DNA from: Methylocystis sp. Sn-Cys
Lineage (GTDB): Bacteria; Pseudomonadota; Alphaproteobacteria; Rhizobiales; Beijerinckiaceae
DNA length: 64,000 nt
NCBI RefSeq assembly: GCF_016745395.1
Contig: NZ_JAERVJ010000003.1
Location: 433,565-497,564, forward strand
Direction of reading: 5' to 3'
A program made the position numbers and the translations under genes. The notes below the pieces were generated by a model. The model saw nothing but the letters and a program-made list of their open reading frames with translations. It was not told where the DNA came from and made no database searches. Of this stretch, positions 38,258 through 46,297 are shown in pieces; the first letter of the stretch is position 1, and the number at the start of each line of letters is the position of its first letter.

Positions 38258-38728
38258 ATGCACTCCAATCTGCTTCCATCGGCGGACGCCGGACGCCCCG
38301 AGACGACCCGGCATGTGACGCGCGGCGCGCGGCGCTACCTGCGCGCCTGCGGCTTCGCGGTCATCGCTGAATTGCCCTTGCCCAATGGCACGCGGGCCGA
38401 TCTGGTCGCGCTCGCGCCCGACGGCGGATTGCGGATTGTCGAGGTGAAATCCTCGCTCGAGGATTTGCGGGCGGATCAGAAATGGACGCGCTACCGCGAC
38501 TATTGCGACCGATTCTATTTCGCCATTCCCATGGCGCTCGACGTCGAACTATTTCCTGAGGACGCCGGCCTCATCGTCGCCGACGCGCATGGCGCCATGC
38601 TCGCCCGCGAAGCGCCGAGCCTGCGCCTCGCATCGGCGAGCCGAAAGGCGATGCTGGTGCGCTTCGGCGCCTTGGCCGCGGAACGCTATTGCGCGCTCGC
38701 CTTCGGAGACGAGCGGCTGGAGGGGTGA
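38258..38728 (+). CDS. mmcB: MmcB family DNA repair protein
   Basis: 156-residue nuclease-like protein of the MmcB family, implicated in resistance to mitomycin-type interstrand damage in Caulobacter. The core has GTRADLVALAP followed by GLRIVEVKSS, an acidic D...ExK pattern of the PD-(D/E)xK superfamily, then SLEDLRADQKWTRYRDYCDRF. ATG 38258 is chosen; the much longer open frame upstream is antisense to the PotF gene. Confidence 0.85.
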   Translation: MHSNLLPSADAGRPETTRHVTRGARRYLRACGFAVIAELPLPNGTRADLVALAPDGGLRIVEVKSSLEDLRADQKWTRYRDYCDRFYFAIPMALDVELFPEDAGLIVADAHGAMLAREAPSLRLASASRKAMLVRFGALAAERYCALAFGDERLEG

Positions 38729-38736
38729 GTCAGAAA

Positions 38737-38960
38737 CCGGATCGCGCGCCTTCAGGCGCGCGCAGACTACTGACAAAGTGGCCGTAACGCCCCTCGTGCT
38801 TCGAGACGCCTGCTGCGCAGGCTCCTCAGCATGAGGGGCTTCTGCATCTGCGCCAAACACTTAGGCCTCATCCTGAGGAGCGAGCGCAGCTCGCGTCTCG
38901 AAGGAGGAGGCCGCCTCGGGAGGCGTCGCCAAACCGAGCGCGCCTGAAGGCGCGCGGTCC
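38737..38960. repeat. F1 palindrome copy d split by another repeat (family F5)
   Basis: F1 units at 38737-38763 (GCGCGCCTTCAGGCGCGC) and 38938-38960 (GCGCGCCTGAAGGCGCGCGG) face each other but are 174 bases apart. Between them lie two copies of another known Rhizobiales repeat in opposite orientation: CCCCTCGTGCTTCGAGACGC from 38790, and CCTCATCCTGAGGAGCGAGC...CGTCTCGAAGGAGG from 38866. The whole fills the convergent mmcB/actR junction. Confidence 0.7.
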
Positions 38961-38968
38961 ACAGCGCC

Positions 38969-39571
38969 TCAGCGCGGCGCGCGCTTGGCCAGGATGCGCT
39001 GCAAGGTGCGGCGGTGCATGTTGAGGCGCCGGGCCGTCTCCGAGACATTGCGGTCGCAGGATTCGAAGACTCGCTGAATATGCTCCCACCGCACGCGGTC
39101 GGCGGACATGGGGTTTTCCTGCGCGTCGGGCTTCTCGATCGAGGTGGCCATCAGCGCATGATAGATTTCGTCGGCGTCCGCGGGCTTGGCGAGATAATCG
39201 AAGGCGCCGAGCTTCACCGCGGTGACGGCGGTGGCGATATTGCCGTAGCCGGTCAGGATGATGCCGCGCGCGTCGGGCCGCGCTTCCTTCAACTTCTCGA
39301 TAACGTCCAGACCGTTGCCGTCTTCGAGCCGCATGTCGACGATCGCAAAGGCGGGCGGCCTGTTTTCGAGCGCCGCGAGTCCTTCCGCCACCGTTTCGCA
39401 TTGGGTGACGATGAAGCCGCGCGCCTCCATGGCGCGGGCCAGACGATGCAGGAAGGGCTTGTCGTCGTCGAGGACGAGCAGCGACCGGTCGTCAGGCAGC
39501 GGGGGAACGAGCGCATCGGTTTGGGGCTCCGTGACGGCGTGTTCCGTGTCGCCGATGTCCTCGCGATTCAT
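38969..39571 (-). CDS. actR: ActR/RegA/PrrA-type response regulator
   Basis: Redox-responsive global regulator controlling respiration, carbon and nitrogen fixation and photosynthesis genes in Alphaproteobacteria. It has 200 residues. The receiver domain has acidic pocket LVLDDD and phospho-acceptor Asp79 (AIVDMRL), and conserved Lys in YLAKPAD. The Fis-type helix-turn-helix VSETARRLNMHRRTLQRIL is at the C-terminus. It lies 157 bases downstream of its kinase gene on the same strand. Confidence 0.92.
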   Translation of the reverse strand: MNREDIGDTEHAVTEPQTDALVPPLPDDRSLLVLDDDKPFLHRLARAMEARGFIVTQCETVAEGLAALENRPPAFAIVDMRLEDGNGLDVIEKLKEARPDARGIILTGYGNIATAVTAVKLGAFDYLAKPADADEIYHALMATSIEKPDAQENPMSADRVRWEHIQRVFESCDRNVSETARRLNMHRRTLQRILAKRAPR

Positions 39572-39728
39572 GCCCCGAGCTCCCCAGAGTGATTTTTGTC
39601 AAGATTACAACACGGATTTTACGACGTCGACTCTGCCGCAGCTCACGTAAAATCAAAAAGACAGGGAATTTTCAATCTTCGAATAATCAGGCTGAGCGCC
39701 CTCTTCATCGAAGAGCGCGGCGGATGCT

Positions 39729-41063
39729 CTATGCCTCCGCCGACTTCAGCTTTGCAGCCGGTATTTCGAGCGCTGCGCGAGGCCAGGTGACCTTGACGAT
39801 GGCGCCGGTGCGGGGCGGCGAAACATTATAGGCCTCCACTGTCGCGCCGGAGCGTTCGAGCAGCGTTTTGGCGATAAAGAGGCCGAGCCCCAAGCCCGAC
39901 TGGCTGTCGTTTTTGGTGCGGCGGTCGGTCGGTCGGCCGCGCAGATAGGGATCGCCGAGGCGATCGAGAATGGCTGGCGTAAATCCGGGGCCGTCGTCCT
40001 CGATGGAAATGGTCACAAGGTCGCGCGACCACCAGGCGTCGATTCGCACGCGGGACTGGGCGAAATCGATGGCGTTTTCCACCAGATTGCCGAGACCGTA
40101 GAGAAGGCCGGGATTGCGCGCCAGCGCCGGGGAGGGGGTCGAGCCGTTGCTGCGCTTCGAGATTTCGAGCTTCACGCCGAATTCACGTTGCGGCTCGACA
40201 ACCTCCTCGATGAGCGTGTCGATGGAGAGCACGTTCATCATCGTTCCCTGATCGGCGCCGAGCGAGGCCAGCTTGCCGAGGATCTCGCGGCAACGCGCCG
40301 CCTCCTGCGCGAGGAGATCGAGGTCGTCCTTCAAGCCTTCCGCCGGGCAATTGGCGGAGGACTTCTGCAATTCGCGTGTGATGAGGGTGATGGTGGCGAG
40401 GGGCGTGCCGAGCTCATGCGCGGCCGCCGCAGCGAGCCCGTCGAGCTGGGAGAGATGCTGCTCGCGCTCCAGCACCAATTCGGTCGCTGCAAGCGCCGTG
40501 GCGAGCAGCCGGCTTTCATCGGAGACGCGTGCGGCATAGAGCGCGATGAAGGCCGCCGACAGCGCGAGCGAAGACCAAATGCTGGCGCGGTAGAGCAGCG
40601 GGAATTTGAGCTGCTCGTCCTCGTACCAGGGCAAGGGCTCGAATTCGACGCAGAGGAAGGTCGCCGCGGCGAGCATGACGATGCCGAGGAAAAGCGTGAG
40701 ATTGCGCGGCAGCGAGACGGCCGAGATCGTCACGGGCGCGAGCAGCAGCATGACGAAGGGGTTGGTCACGCCGCCGGTGAGATAGAGCAGGAAGCTGAGC
40801 TGCACGAGGTCGTAGCAGAGCAGCACTACGGCTTCGAGATCGCTCAGGCGGAACGTGCCGGAGGTCCCGAAACGCAATCCGAAATTCAGCGTCGCGGAGG
40901 CGACGATGAAGACGAAGCACAGCCCGACGGGAAATTCGAAGTTGAGAACCAAGTAAACGAAGAGACAGGCGATGCTCTGGCCGAGAATGGCGATCCAGCG
41001 CAGGAAAATCAGCGTGCCGACGCGCAGGCGTCGGCTATCTTCGTCATAGACGTCGGGTTTCAT
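39729..41063 (-). CDS. actS: ActS/RegB/PrrB-type redox sensor kinase
   Basis: Membrane histidine kinase of the redox two-component system. It has 444 residues with six hydrophobic segments in the first ~180. The quinone-sensing signature GGVTNPF is at 97-103, phospho-acceptor His216 in AAHELGTPLATI, and the redox-active cysteine at 258 (ARCREIL), matching the conserved RegB cysteine in its dimerisation domain. The ATP-binding domain with GLGLGLFIAKTLLE is C-terminal. The partner regulator follows. Confidence 0.93.
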   Translation of the reverse strand: MKPDVYDEDSRRLRVGTLIFLRWIAILGQSIACLFVYLVLNFEFPVGLCFVFIVASATLNFGLRFGTSGTFRLSDLEAVVLLCYDLVQLSFLLYLTGGVTNPFVMLLLAPVTISAVSLPRNLTLFLGIVMLAAATFLCVEFEPLPWYEDEQLKFPLLYRASIWSSLALSAAFIALYAARVSDESRLLATALAATELVLEREQHLSQLDGLAAAAAHELGTPLATITLITRELQKSSANCPAEGLKDDLDLLAQEAARCREILGKLASLGADQGTMMNVLSIDTLIEEVVEPQREFGVKLEISKRSNGSTPSPALARNPGLLYGLGNLVENAIDFAQSRVRIDAWWSRDLVTISIEDDGPGFTPAILDRLGDPYLRGRPTDRRTKNDSQSGLGLGLFIAKTLLERSGATVEAYNVSPPRTGAIVKVTWPRAALEIPAAKLKSAEA

Positions 41064-41093
41064 GCTTCTTTTTCCGGCGCCGCGCGGCGCTTG

Positions 41094-41900
41094 TCAAAGG
41101 CCGACGCCGCGAGAGGCGCGCCAAATCCGCCATTGCCGCCGCAGCGGCGAGATGTCGCTCATTCCCCGGAGCGGATCGTAATCCGCGGCGCCGACCCGCG
41201 CCAGATAGGCCGGAACCGTCGCGGCCGCCAGCAAAGCCTCTCGGCCCTTGGGCAGTGCGCCCGCTGCGCGGCGCGCCGCGTCATAGTGGGTTTGCGCCTT
41301 GTCGCGCAGCTCCGAAAGGGCCGCGCGCAGGGCTTGGGTGTTGGCGTGAATGTCGGCGCCATGGCGCGCCAGCAGATCGGCCGGGAGTAGCGCGCCCGAG
41401 GGGAGGCGCAGCACGCGGGCGATGCCCAGCGCCATGCCAGCCTCGTTGAAAGCCGGAGAGTCCGGCGCGCCGAGAATGCGCGCCGCCCAGCGGATGGGGC
41501 CGGCGGCGGTCGCGTGGGCATAGGTTTCGAAGGTCGCCATGTCGGGCATTTGGTCGTCGTAGAGATCGGCGACATGGGCGTCGGCGAGCGCGATCAACTC
41601 TTCTCGCGGCAAAGCGAAGCGCTCGATCGTGTCGATCAGCGCGTCGGCGACGGGGTGGGCGCGGGTTCCCTCGGAAGCTTCGTTGGAGAGCGCGTCCGTC
41701 CACCACCGTAGCCGCATCTCCCCGAGCAGAGGCTGAGAGACTTTCGTGCGCACCTCGGCGGCCTCGAGCGCATAGGCGTAGATCGCGTGGATATGTTTGC
41801 GCGCAGCCGGCGGCGCGAAGAGGCTCGCGAGCCAGAGGTCGCGGTCGCGCTCGCGCAGCGCCGCCTCGCAGAGGGCGTAGTGGTCGGGGGCGGCGGTCAT
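41094..41900 (-). CDS. Squalene/phytoene synthase family protein, NDUFAF6-like
   Basis: 268-residue member of the trans-prenyltransferase (SQS/PSY) fold. The aspartate-rich motifs needed for catalysis are degraded: the first is ALEAAEVRTK, and only YDDQMPD is reminiscent of one. The LGEMRLRWWTDAL region resembles mitochondrial complex I assembly factor NDUFAF6. It may therefore be a non-catalytic assembly factor, not a carotenoid enzyme. It neighbours the Mth938-like gene and secF-secD-yajC on the same strand. Confidence 0.8.
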   Translation of the reverse strand: MTAAPDHYALCEAALRERDRDLWLASLFAPPAARKHIHAIYAYALEAAEVRTKVSQPLLGEMRLRWWTDALSNEASEGTRAHPVADALIDTIERFALPREELIALADAHVADLYDDQMPDMATFETYAHATAAGPIRWAARILGAPDSPAFNEAGMALGIARVLRLPSGALLPADLLARHGADIHANTQALRAALSELRDKAQTHYDAARRAAGALPKGREALLAAATVPAYLARVGAADYDPLRGMSDISPLRRQWRIWRASRGVGL

Positions 41901-41914
41901 GATGAGGGGCTGTT

Positions 41915-41973
41915 GCGCGCCTGAAGGCGCGCGGTCCAGAGGCGCTGCCCGGACCGCGCGTCTTCAGGCGCGC
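41915..41973. repeat. Dispersed palindromic repeat F1, copy e
   Basis: Intact pair: GCGCGCCTGAAGGCGCGCGG then TCC, a 12-base centre, and GGACCGCGCGTCTTCAGGCG. It is the best-conserved F1 copy in the window and lies between two minus-strand genes. Confidence 0.85.
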
Positions 41974-42024
41974 TCAGGAGCGGTTGTTCTGGATTACAGG
42001 GGAGCGAGCCGAGCGCCTTACCCA

Positions 42025-42399
42025 TCACACTGCAATCAGCAGCGCGCCGACCTGGCGGCCTTCGTCGATGAGCATGTTGTAGGTGCGCACGGCCGCGCCC
42101 GTCGCCATCGTTTCGCAGCCGATCCCGGCGTCGCGCAATTTGGCGCGCAGCGCCGCGGCGAGCGGCATCAGATCCTTGCCCGTGCCGACGATGAACAGGT
42201 CGAGCTCGCCCGAATCGGACAGCGCCAGATCGATCGTGGCTGCGTCGATCTCGTTCCAGGCGCTTGGCGTGATCGCGCGAATGCCGGTGGGCAGGGCGAG
42301 GATCGAGCCGCGATGCGACATGTCGGCGAAGCGGAAGCCGCCATTGCCGTAATCGTCGATCTTGTAGCGGCCCGGGACATAGCCCTGCGGGTCGGTCAT
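42025..42399 (-). CDS. Mth938/DUF498 domain protein, NDUFAF3-like
   Basis: 124-residue Mth938-like fold protein; the human relative NDUFAF3 is a complex I assembly factor. Typical features are YGNGGFRFADMSHRGS near the start, LFIVGTGKDLMPL in the middle and the NML-containing end (TYNMLIDEGRQVGALLIAV). It starts 24 bases downstream of the secF stop on the minus strand, a gene order I recall as conserved in Alphaproteobacteria. Confidence 0.85.
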   Translation of the reverse strand: MTDPQGYVPGRYKIDDYGNGGFRFADMSHRGSILALPTGIRAITPSAWNEIDAATIDLALSDSGELDLFIVGTGKDLMPLAAALRAKLRDAGIGCETMATGAAVRTYNMLIDEGRQVGALLIAV

Positions 42400-42423
42400 G
42401 ATGCGCGCCTTTTGCGTGAGCGC

Positions 42424-43500
42424 TTACTTCGGGCGGCGGCGCGCGCTCGACTTCGGCTTGGTGGCGGGGCGCTTCGGCGCGACGGGCACGGGCGTGTCGC
42501 CGATGTCGTCCGACATAGAGGCGGCGTAGGCGTCCGACGACCCGTGATATTCGATTTCCGTCCCCGCTTCGGCCTCCGCCTTTTCCTCGGCCGGGCGCGC
42601 GACGTCCTCGTTACGCAGGCCGAGATAGATCAGCATGGGCGAGCAGATGAAGATCGACGAATAGGTCGCGACGAAAATGCCCCAGATCATCGCCAGCGAG
42701 AAGGAGCGGATGACCTGGCCGCCGAAGACGACGAGCGCGATGAGGGCGAGCATGACCGTCGTCGCGGTCATGATCGTGCGCGGCAGCACGGCGTTGATCG
42801 ACATATCGACCATCTGCGCCGTCGCCAGTTTCTTATACTTGCGCATATTCTCGCGGATACGGTCGAGCACGACGACCGTTTCGTTCAGCGAATAGCCGAC
42901 GATCGTGAGAATGGCGGCGATCGAGGTGGTGTTGAATTCGAGCTGGGTGATCGAGAAGAAGCCGACCGTGAGTAGAAGGTCGTGCATCGTCGCGATGACG
43001 GCGCCGATGGCGAACTGCCATTCGAAGCGGAACCAGAGATAGGTCAGCACCGCGAGGATCGAAATCACGACGCCGAGCGTGCCCGACTGCACCAGCTCGT
43101 TCGACACGCGGGGGCCGACCACTTCGACGCGGCGCACGTCATATTGAGTCTCGACCGCGCCGCGGACCTTCTCGACGGCTTCCTGCTGCGCCTTGTCGCC
43201 GCCGGGCTGCAGGCCGAAACGCAGCGTGGCGTCGGCCTGATTGCCGAAAGCCTGCACTTCGATGTCGCCGAGCTTCAGGTTTTCGCCGAGGCCGCGCAGC
43301 GTCGCGACTTCCGCGAAGCCCGATTTGGCGCGCAGCTCGATGACTGTGCCGCCCGCGAAATCGATGCCGAAATTCATGCCCTTGAAGATGAAGAGCGCGA
43401 CGGCGACCAGCGACAATACGGCCGAGAAGGGATAGCTCACGCGCCGGAAGCGCATGAAGGGGAATTTCGTATTCTCCGGAGCGAGGCGCAGGAGTTTCAT
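42424..43500 (-). CDS. secF: Protein translocase subunit SecF
   Basis: Inner-membrane partner of SecD that uses the proton gradient to help pull proteins through SecYEG. It has 358 residues with six membrane helices. The RND-like helix 4 region IAAILTIVGYSLNETVVVLDRIREN is the SecF signature, and the first-loop motif GIDFAGGTVIEL follows helix 1. The C-terminal tail is basic. It lies 15 bases downstream of secD. Confidence 0.96.
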   Translation of the reverse strand: MKLLRLAPENTKFPFMRFRRVSYPFSAVLSLVAVALFIFKGMNFGIDFAGGTVIELRAKSGFAEVATLRGLGENLKLGDIEVQAFGNQADATLRFGLQPGGDKAQQEAVEKVRGAVETQYDVRRVEVVGPRVSNELVQSGTLGVVISILAVLTYLWFRFEWQFAIGAVIATMHDLLLTVGFFSITQLEFNTTSIAAILTIVGYSLNETVVVLDRIRENMRKYKKLATAQMVDMSINAVLPRTIMTATTVMLALIALVVFGGQVIRSFSLAMIWGIFVATYSSIFICSPMLIYLGLRNEDVARPAEEKAEAEAGTEIEYHGSSDAYAASMSDDIGDTPVPVAPKRPATKPKSSARRRPK

Positions 43501-43515
43501 CGGTCTTTTCGCCTC

Positions 43516-45105
43516 TTAGATCGGCAGCTTGGTCGGGCGCGCATAGTGATACCAGACCGCGATCATCATGCGGGTCATGGTCACGGCGGTGACGATGGTG
43601 GTCAGAATGCCGAGCCCCAGCGACACGGCGAAGCCGCGCACCGGGCCCGAGCCCAGGAAGTAGAGGATCAGCGCCGCGACGCCCATGGTGACGTTGGAGT
43701 CGACGATGGTCGCGAAGGCGCGGTTGAAGCCCGCGTCGAGCGAGGCCAGGATCGAGCGGCCGGCGTGGTTTTCTTCGCGAATGCGCTCATAGATCAGCAC
43801 GTTGGAGTCGACCGCCATGCCGATCGTCAGCACGATGCCGGCGATGCCGGGCAGCGTCAGCGTCGAGCCGAGCAGCACGAGGCCGGCGAAGATGAAAGCG
43901 ATGTGGACGAACAGCGCCAGATTGGCGAAGACGCCGAACACGCCGTAGGTGATGAGCATGTAGAAGACGACGAGACCGGCGCCGACGAAGGCGGCGCGCT
44001 TGCCGGCGTCGATCGAGTCCTGGCCGAGGCCGGGGCCGACGGTGCGCTCCTCGACGATGTTGAGCTTCGCGGGCAGGGCGCCGGCGCGCAACAGAATCGC
44101 GAGATTGTTCGCCTGCTCGACGGTGAAGCGGCCGGAAATCTGGCCGGAGCCGCCAGTGATCGGCGTCAGAATGCGCGGCGCCGAGATCACTTTGTTGTCG
44201 AGCACGATGGCGAAGAGGCGGCCGACGTTCTTGGAGGTGACGTCGCCGAATTTCTGCGCGCCACGAATGTTGAAGCGGAAATTCACCACCGGCTCGCCGC
44301 TGCGCTGCTGGTCGAAGCCGGGCTGGGCGTCGGTCAAATCCTCGCCCTGCACCATGATCTGCTTTTCGATCGGCAGCTTGCCCTGCTCGTCGACCTGCTC
44401 CAGCTCCTCGACCTCGGCCGGGTTTTGGCCCGGCTCGGCGACGAGGCGGAATTCGAGTTTAGCGGTCTGGCCGAGAATGTCCTTGAGTGTTTGCGGGTCT
44501 TGAAGGCCCGGCACCTGCACCAGAACGCGATCGTCGCCCTGACGCTGGATCGACGGCTCGCGCGTGCCGAGCGCGTCGACGCGGCGGCGGATGACTTCGA
44601 TCGACTGCTCGACCGCCTTGCGCGACTTGTCGCGCAGGCCCGTGTCGGTGACGGTGATGCGGACGAGGCCTTCCGGCGTCGCATCGACGTCGAGCGGCGA
44701 CTGGCCGCCGACATTGGCGCTGAAGCTGTTACGCAACTGGCGCAGACGCGGCAGGATTTTCTCGCGATCGGCGGCGTCCGGGACGCGAAGCTGCACGCCG
44801 CGCGCCGTTGCGCCGATGCCGCCGGTGATCGCCACCTTCTCCTCGCGCAGAATGCGGCGCACGTCGTCGCGCAGATTTTTGATCTGCGTGCTCAGGAGGT
44901 CGGATTGGTCGACCTCCAGCATCACATGCGAGCCGCCCTGCAGATCGAGGCCGAGCACGATGGTCGGCGGCATGAGCCATGACGGCAGCCGCGCCGCGAG
45001 CGCCTCGTAAGTCGATGGCGACAACATGCTCGGGACCGTCACCAGGACGGCGGCGAGAGTCATCGCCACGATGGCGAGGAATTTCCAGGTCGAGAATCGC
45101 AGCAT
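43516..45105 (-). CDS. secD: Protein translocase subunit SecD
   Basis: 529-residue RND-type translocation motor with SecF. Helix 1 is followed by the large periplasmic P1 domain beginning GLDLQGGSHVMLEVD, then five further helices with LPGIAGIVLTIGMAVDSNVLIYERIREE carrying the proton-relay aspartate. It is in the order yajC-secD-secF on the minus strand. Confidence 0.97.
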   Translation of the reverse strand: MLRFSTWKFLAIVAMTLAAVLVTVPSMLSPSTYEALAARLPSWLMPPTIVLGLDLQGGSHVMLEVDQSDLLSTQIKNLRDDVRRILREEKVAITGGIGATARGVQLRVPDAADREKILPRLRQLRNSFSANVGGQSPLDVDATPEGLVRITVTDTGLRDKSRKAVEQSIEVIRRRVDALGTREPSIQRQGDDRVLVQVPGLQDPQTLKDILGQTAKLEFRLVAEPGQNPAEVEELEQVDEQGKLPIEKQIMVQGEDLTDAQPGFDQQRSGEPVVNFRFNIRGAQKFGDVTSKNVGRLFAIVLDNKVISAPRILTPITGGSGQISGRFTVEQANNLAILLRAGALPAKLNIVEERTVGPGLGQDSIDAGKRAAFVGAGLVVFYMLITYGVFGVFANLALFVHIAFIFAGLVLLGSTLTLPGIAGIVLTIGMAVDSNVLIYERIREENHAGRSILASLDAGFNRAFATIVDSNVTMGVAALILYFLGSGPVRGFAVSLGLGILTTIVTAVTMTRMMIAVWYHYARPTKLPI

Positions 45106-45148
45106 CGTGTCGCTATTTCGTCAGAGGGTCGGCGCGCGGGGAGGCGTG

Positions 45149-45649
45149 TTACGGCTTGGCCTTGGTCTCGGGAGCAGGCTTGGCCGTCTTGGCGGGCGCC
45201 GGCGCCGGGGTATCCTTCACAGGCTCGCCCTTGGCGCGCACGCTCGTGATCGCCGTACGAAGGAGGCGGATGCGGGTGTTGGCGGCGATCTCGAGCTCGA
45301 TCTCGTTGTCGTCGATCGCTTTGGTCACTTTGCCGACGAGGCCGCCGGTCGTGACGATCACGTCGCCGCGGCGGACATTGCGCAGCGACTCCTGCTCCGT
45401 CTTCTCGCGGCGCGCGCGCGGCCGGATGACGAGAATATAGACAATGCCCATCACCACGAAGATGGGAACGAGCTGGGCCATCATATCGGGAATCGACGGC
45501 GGCTGGTTGGCGTCGGCGCCGCCAGCAGCGCCGACGCTCGTCTGCGTCGCGGGCGCGGGGGAGGGCGTCGGGGCGGCCGGCGCGGGAGCCGTTTGGGCGG
45601 GAGCCGCCGGCTGTTCGGTTTGCGCCATGGCGTCCGTGATCAGTTTCAT
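45149..45649 (-). CDS. yajC: Preprotein translocase subunit YajC
   Basis: Accessory subunit of the SecDF-YajC complex. It has 166 residues: an Ala/Pro/Thr/Gln-rich N-terminal stretch, one membrane helix (MAQLVPIFVVMGIVYILVI) and the conserved cytoplasmic core GDVIVTTGGLVGKVTKA. Its Pro/Ala/Lys-rich tails make it longer than the ~110 residues of E. coli. ATG 45628 (MAQTEQP) is an alternative start. Confidence 0.94.
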   Translation of the reverse strand: MKLITDAMAQTEQPAAPAQTAPAPAAPTPSPAPATQTSVGAAGGADANQPPSIPDMMAQLVPIFVVMGIVYILVIRPRARREKTEQESLRNVRRGDVIVTTGGLVGKVTKAIDDNEIELEIAANTRIRLLRTAITSVRAKGEPVKDTPAPAPAKTAKPAPETKAKP

Positions 45650-45911
45650 CGCAGCGTCTCTATCGTAGGCGCGACGCGCGTCTTGAAGGCGTCGGGCGGG
45701 CGTCTGAACGGGCGCGGACTATAGCCGCTCGACTTACGAAAGCAATGCCGGATGCCGCTTCGCGAGGCAATTGCCGGTTCTGCGGCGCGGGGCTGTTTGC
45801 TTGCCAAGCGGAACAGCGGGGCCATGGCGCGCGTTCACCCATGGTTCAGGCGCCGAAGCGGACGCTCCACATGCTTCCCTGAGGCGGAAACAAGACTTCG
45901 GAGAATCGTCC

Positions 45912-46220
45912 ATGCTCAAGAAGTTATCCTGTTTGGTCGTGGCGGCCGGCCTTCTCGCGTCGCCAAATGCCGCGTTCGCGGGCGGCTGGGGTCACGGCGG
46001 CGGCTGGGGCCACGGTGGCGGTGGTTGGGGCCACGGCGGCGGCTGGGGTCACGGCGGTGGCTGGGGAGGACACGGCTGGCATGGCGGCCCAGGCTGGCAT
46101 GGCGGCGGCTATGGGTGGCATGGCGGCGGCTATGGCTGGCGCCGGCCTTATTATGGCGGCTACGGCTATCGCGGTCCGTGCTGGCGCTGGTGGTATGGCC
46201 GCTGGGTTTGGGCCTGCTAA
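45912..46220 (+). CDS. Secreted Gly/His/Trp-rich repeat protein
   Basis: 102 residues: signal peptide MLKKLSCLVVAAGLLASPNA (to FA), then about eight GGWGHGG-type repeats containing ~13 histidines, then a Tyr/Arg/Trp-rich end with two cysteines. Low complexity rules out fold assignment. The spaced His/Trp repeats suggest binding of Cu, Ni or Zn, or a surface-structural role. GGAGA precedes ATG 45912. It stands alone between divergent yajC and convergent argE. Confidence 0.75.
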   Translation: MLKKLSCLVVAAGLLASPNAAFAGGWGHGGGWGHGGGGWGHGGGWGHGGGWGGHGWHGGPGWHGGGYGWHGGGYGWRRPYYGGYGYRGPCWRWWYGRWVWAC

Positions 46221-46243
46221 AAGGTCGTTTGCGACGCTTTGGG

Positions 46244-46277
46244 GCGCGCGGCCGGGACTTTGGTCGCGCGCGCTTTT
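46244..46277 (+). terminator. Likely terminator after the Gly/His/Trp-rich gene
   Basis: GCGCGCG (46244-46250) pairs with CGCGCGC (46265-46271) around a 14-base loop, then GC and four T. It has a large loop and short T-run, so it is moderate. Confidence 0.5.
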
Positions 46278-46297
46278 CGTCTTTGACTGTTTGGAAA

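Noticed and set aside
41094..41900. Carotenoid or hopanoid biosynthesis gene
   Set aside because: Catalytic aspartate motifs are degraded and the neighbours are secDF and an NDUFAF3-like gene, not isoprenoid genes.
42982..44982. 666-codon plus-strand open frame
   Set aside because: Fully antisense to secF/secD; GC-rich codon use leaves long shadow frames open on the opposite strand.
46000..46140. CRISPR-like tandem repeats
   Set aside because: The periodic GGTGGCTGGGGCCACGG-type sequence is in-frame coding repeat of the Gly/His/Trp-rich protein, with no spacers.
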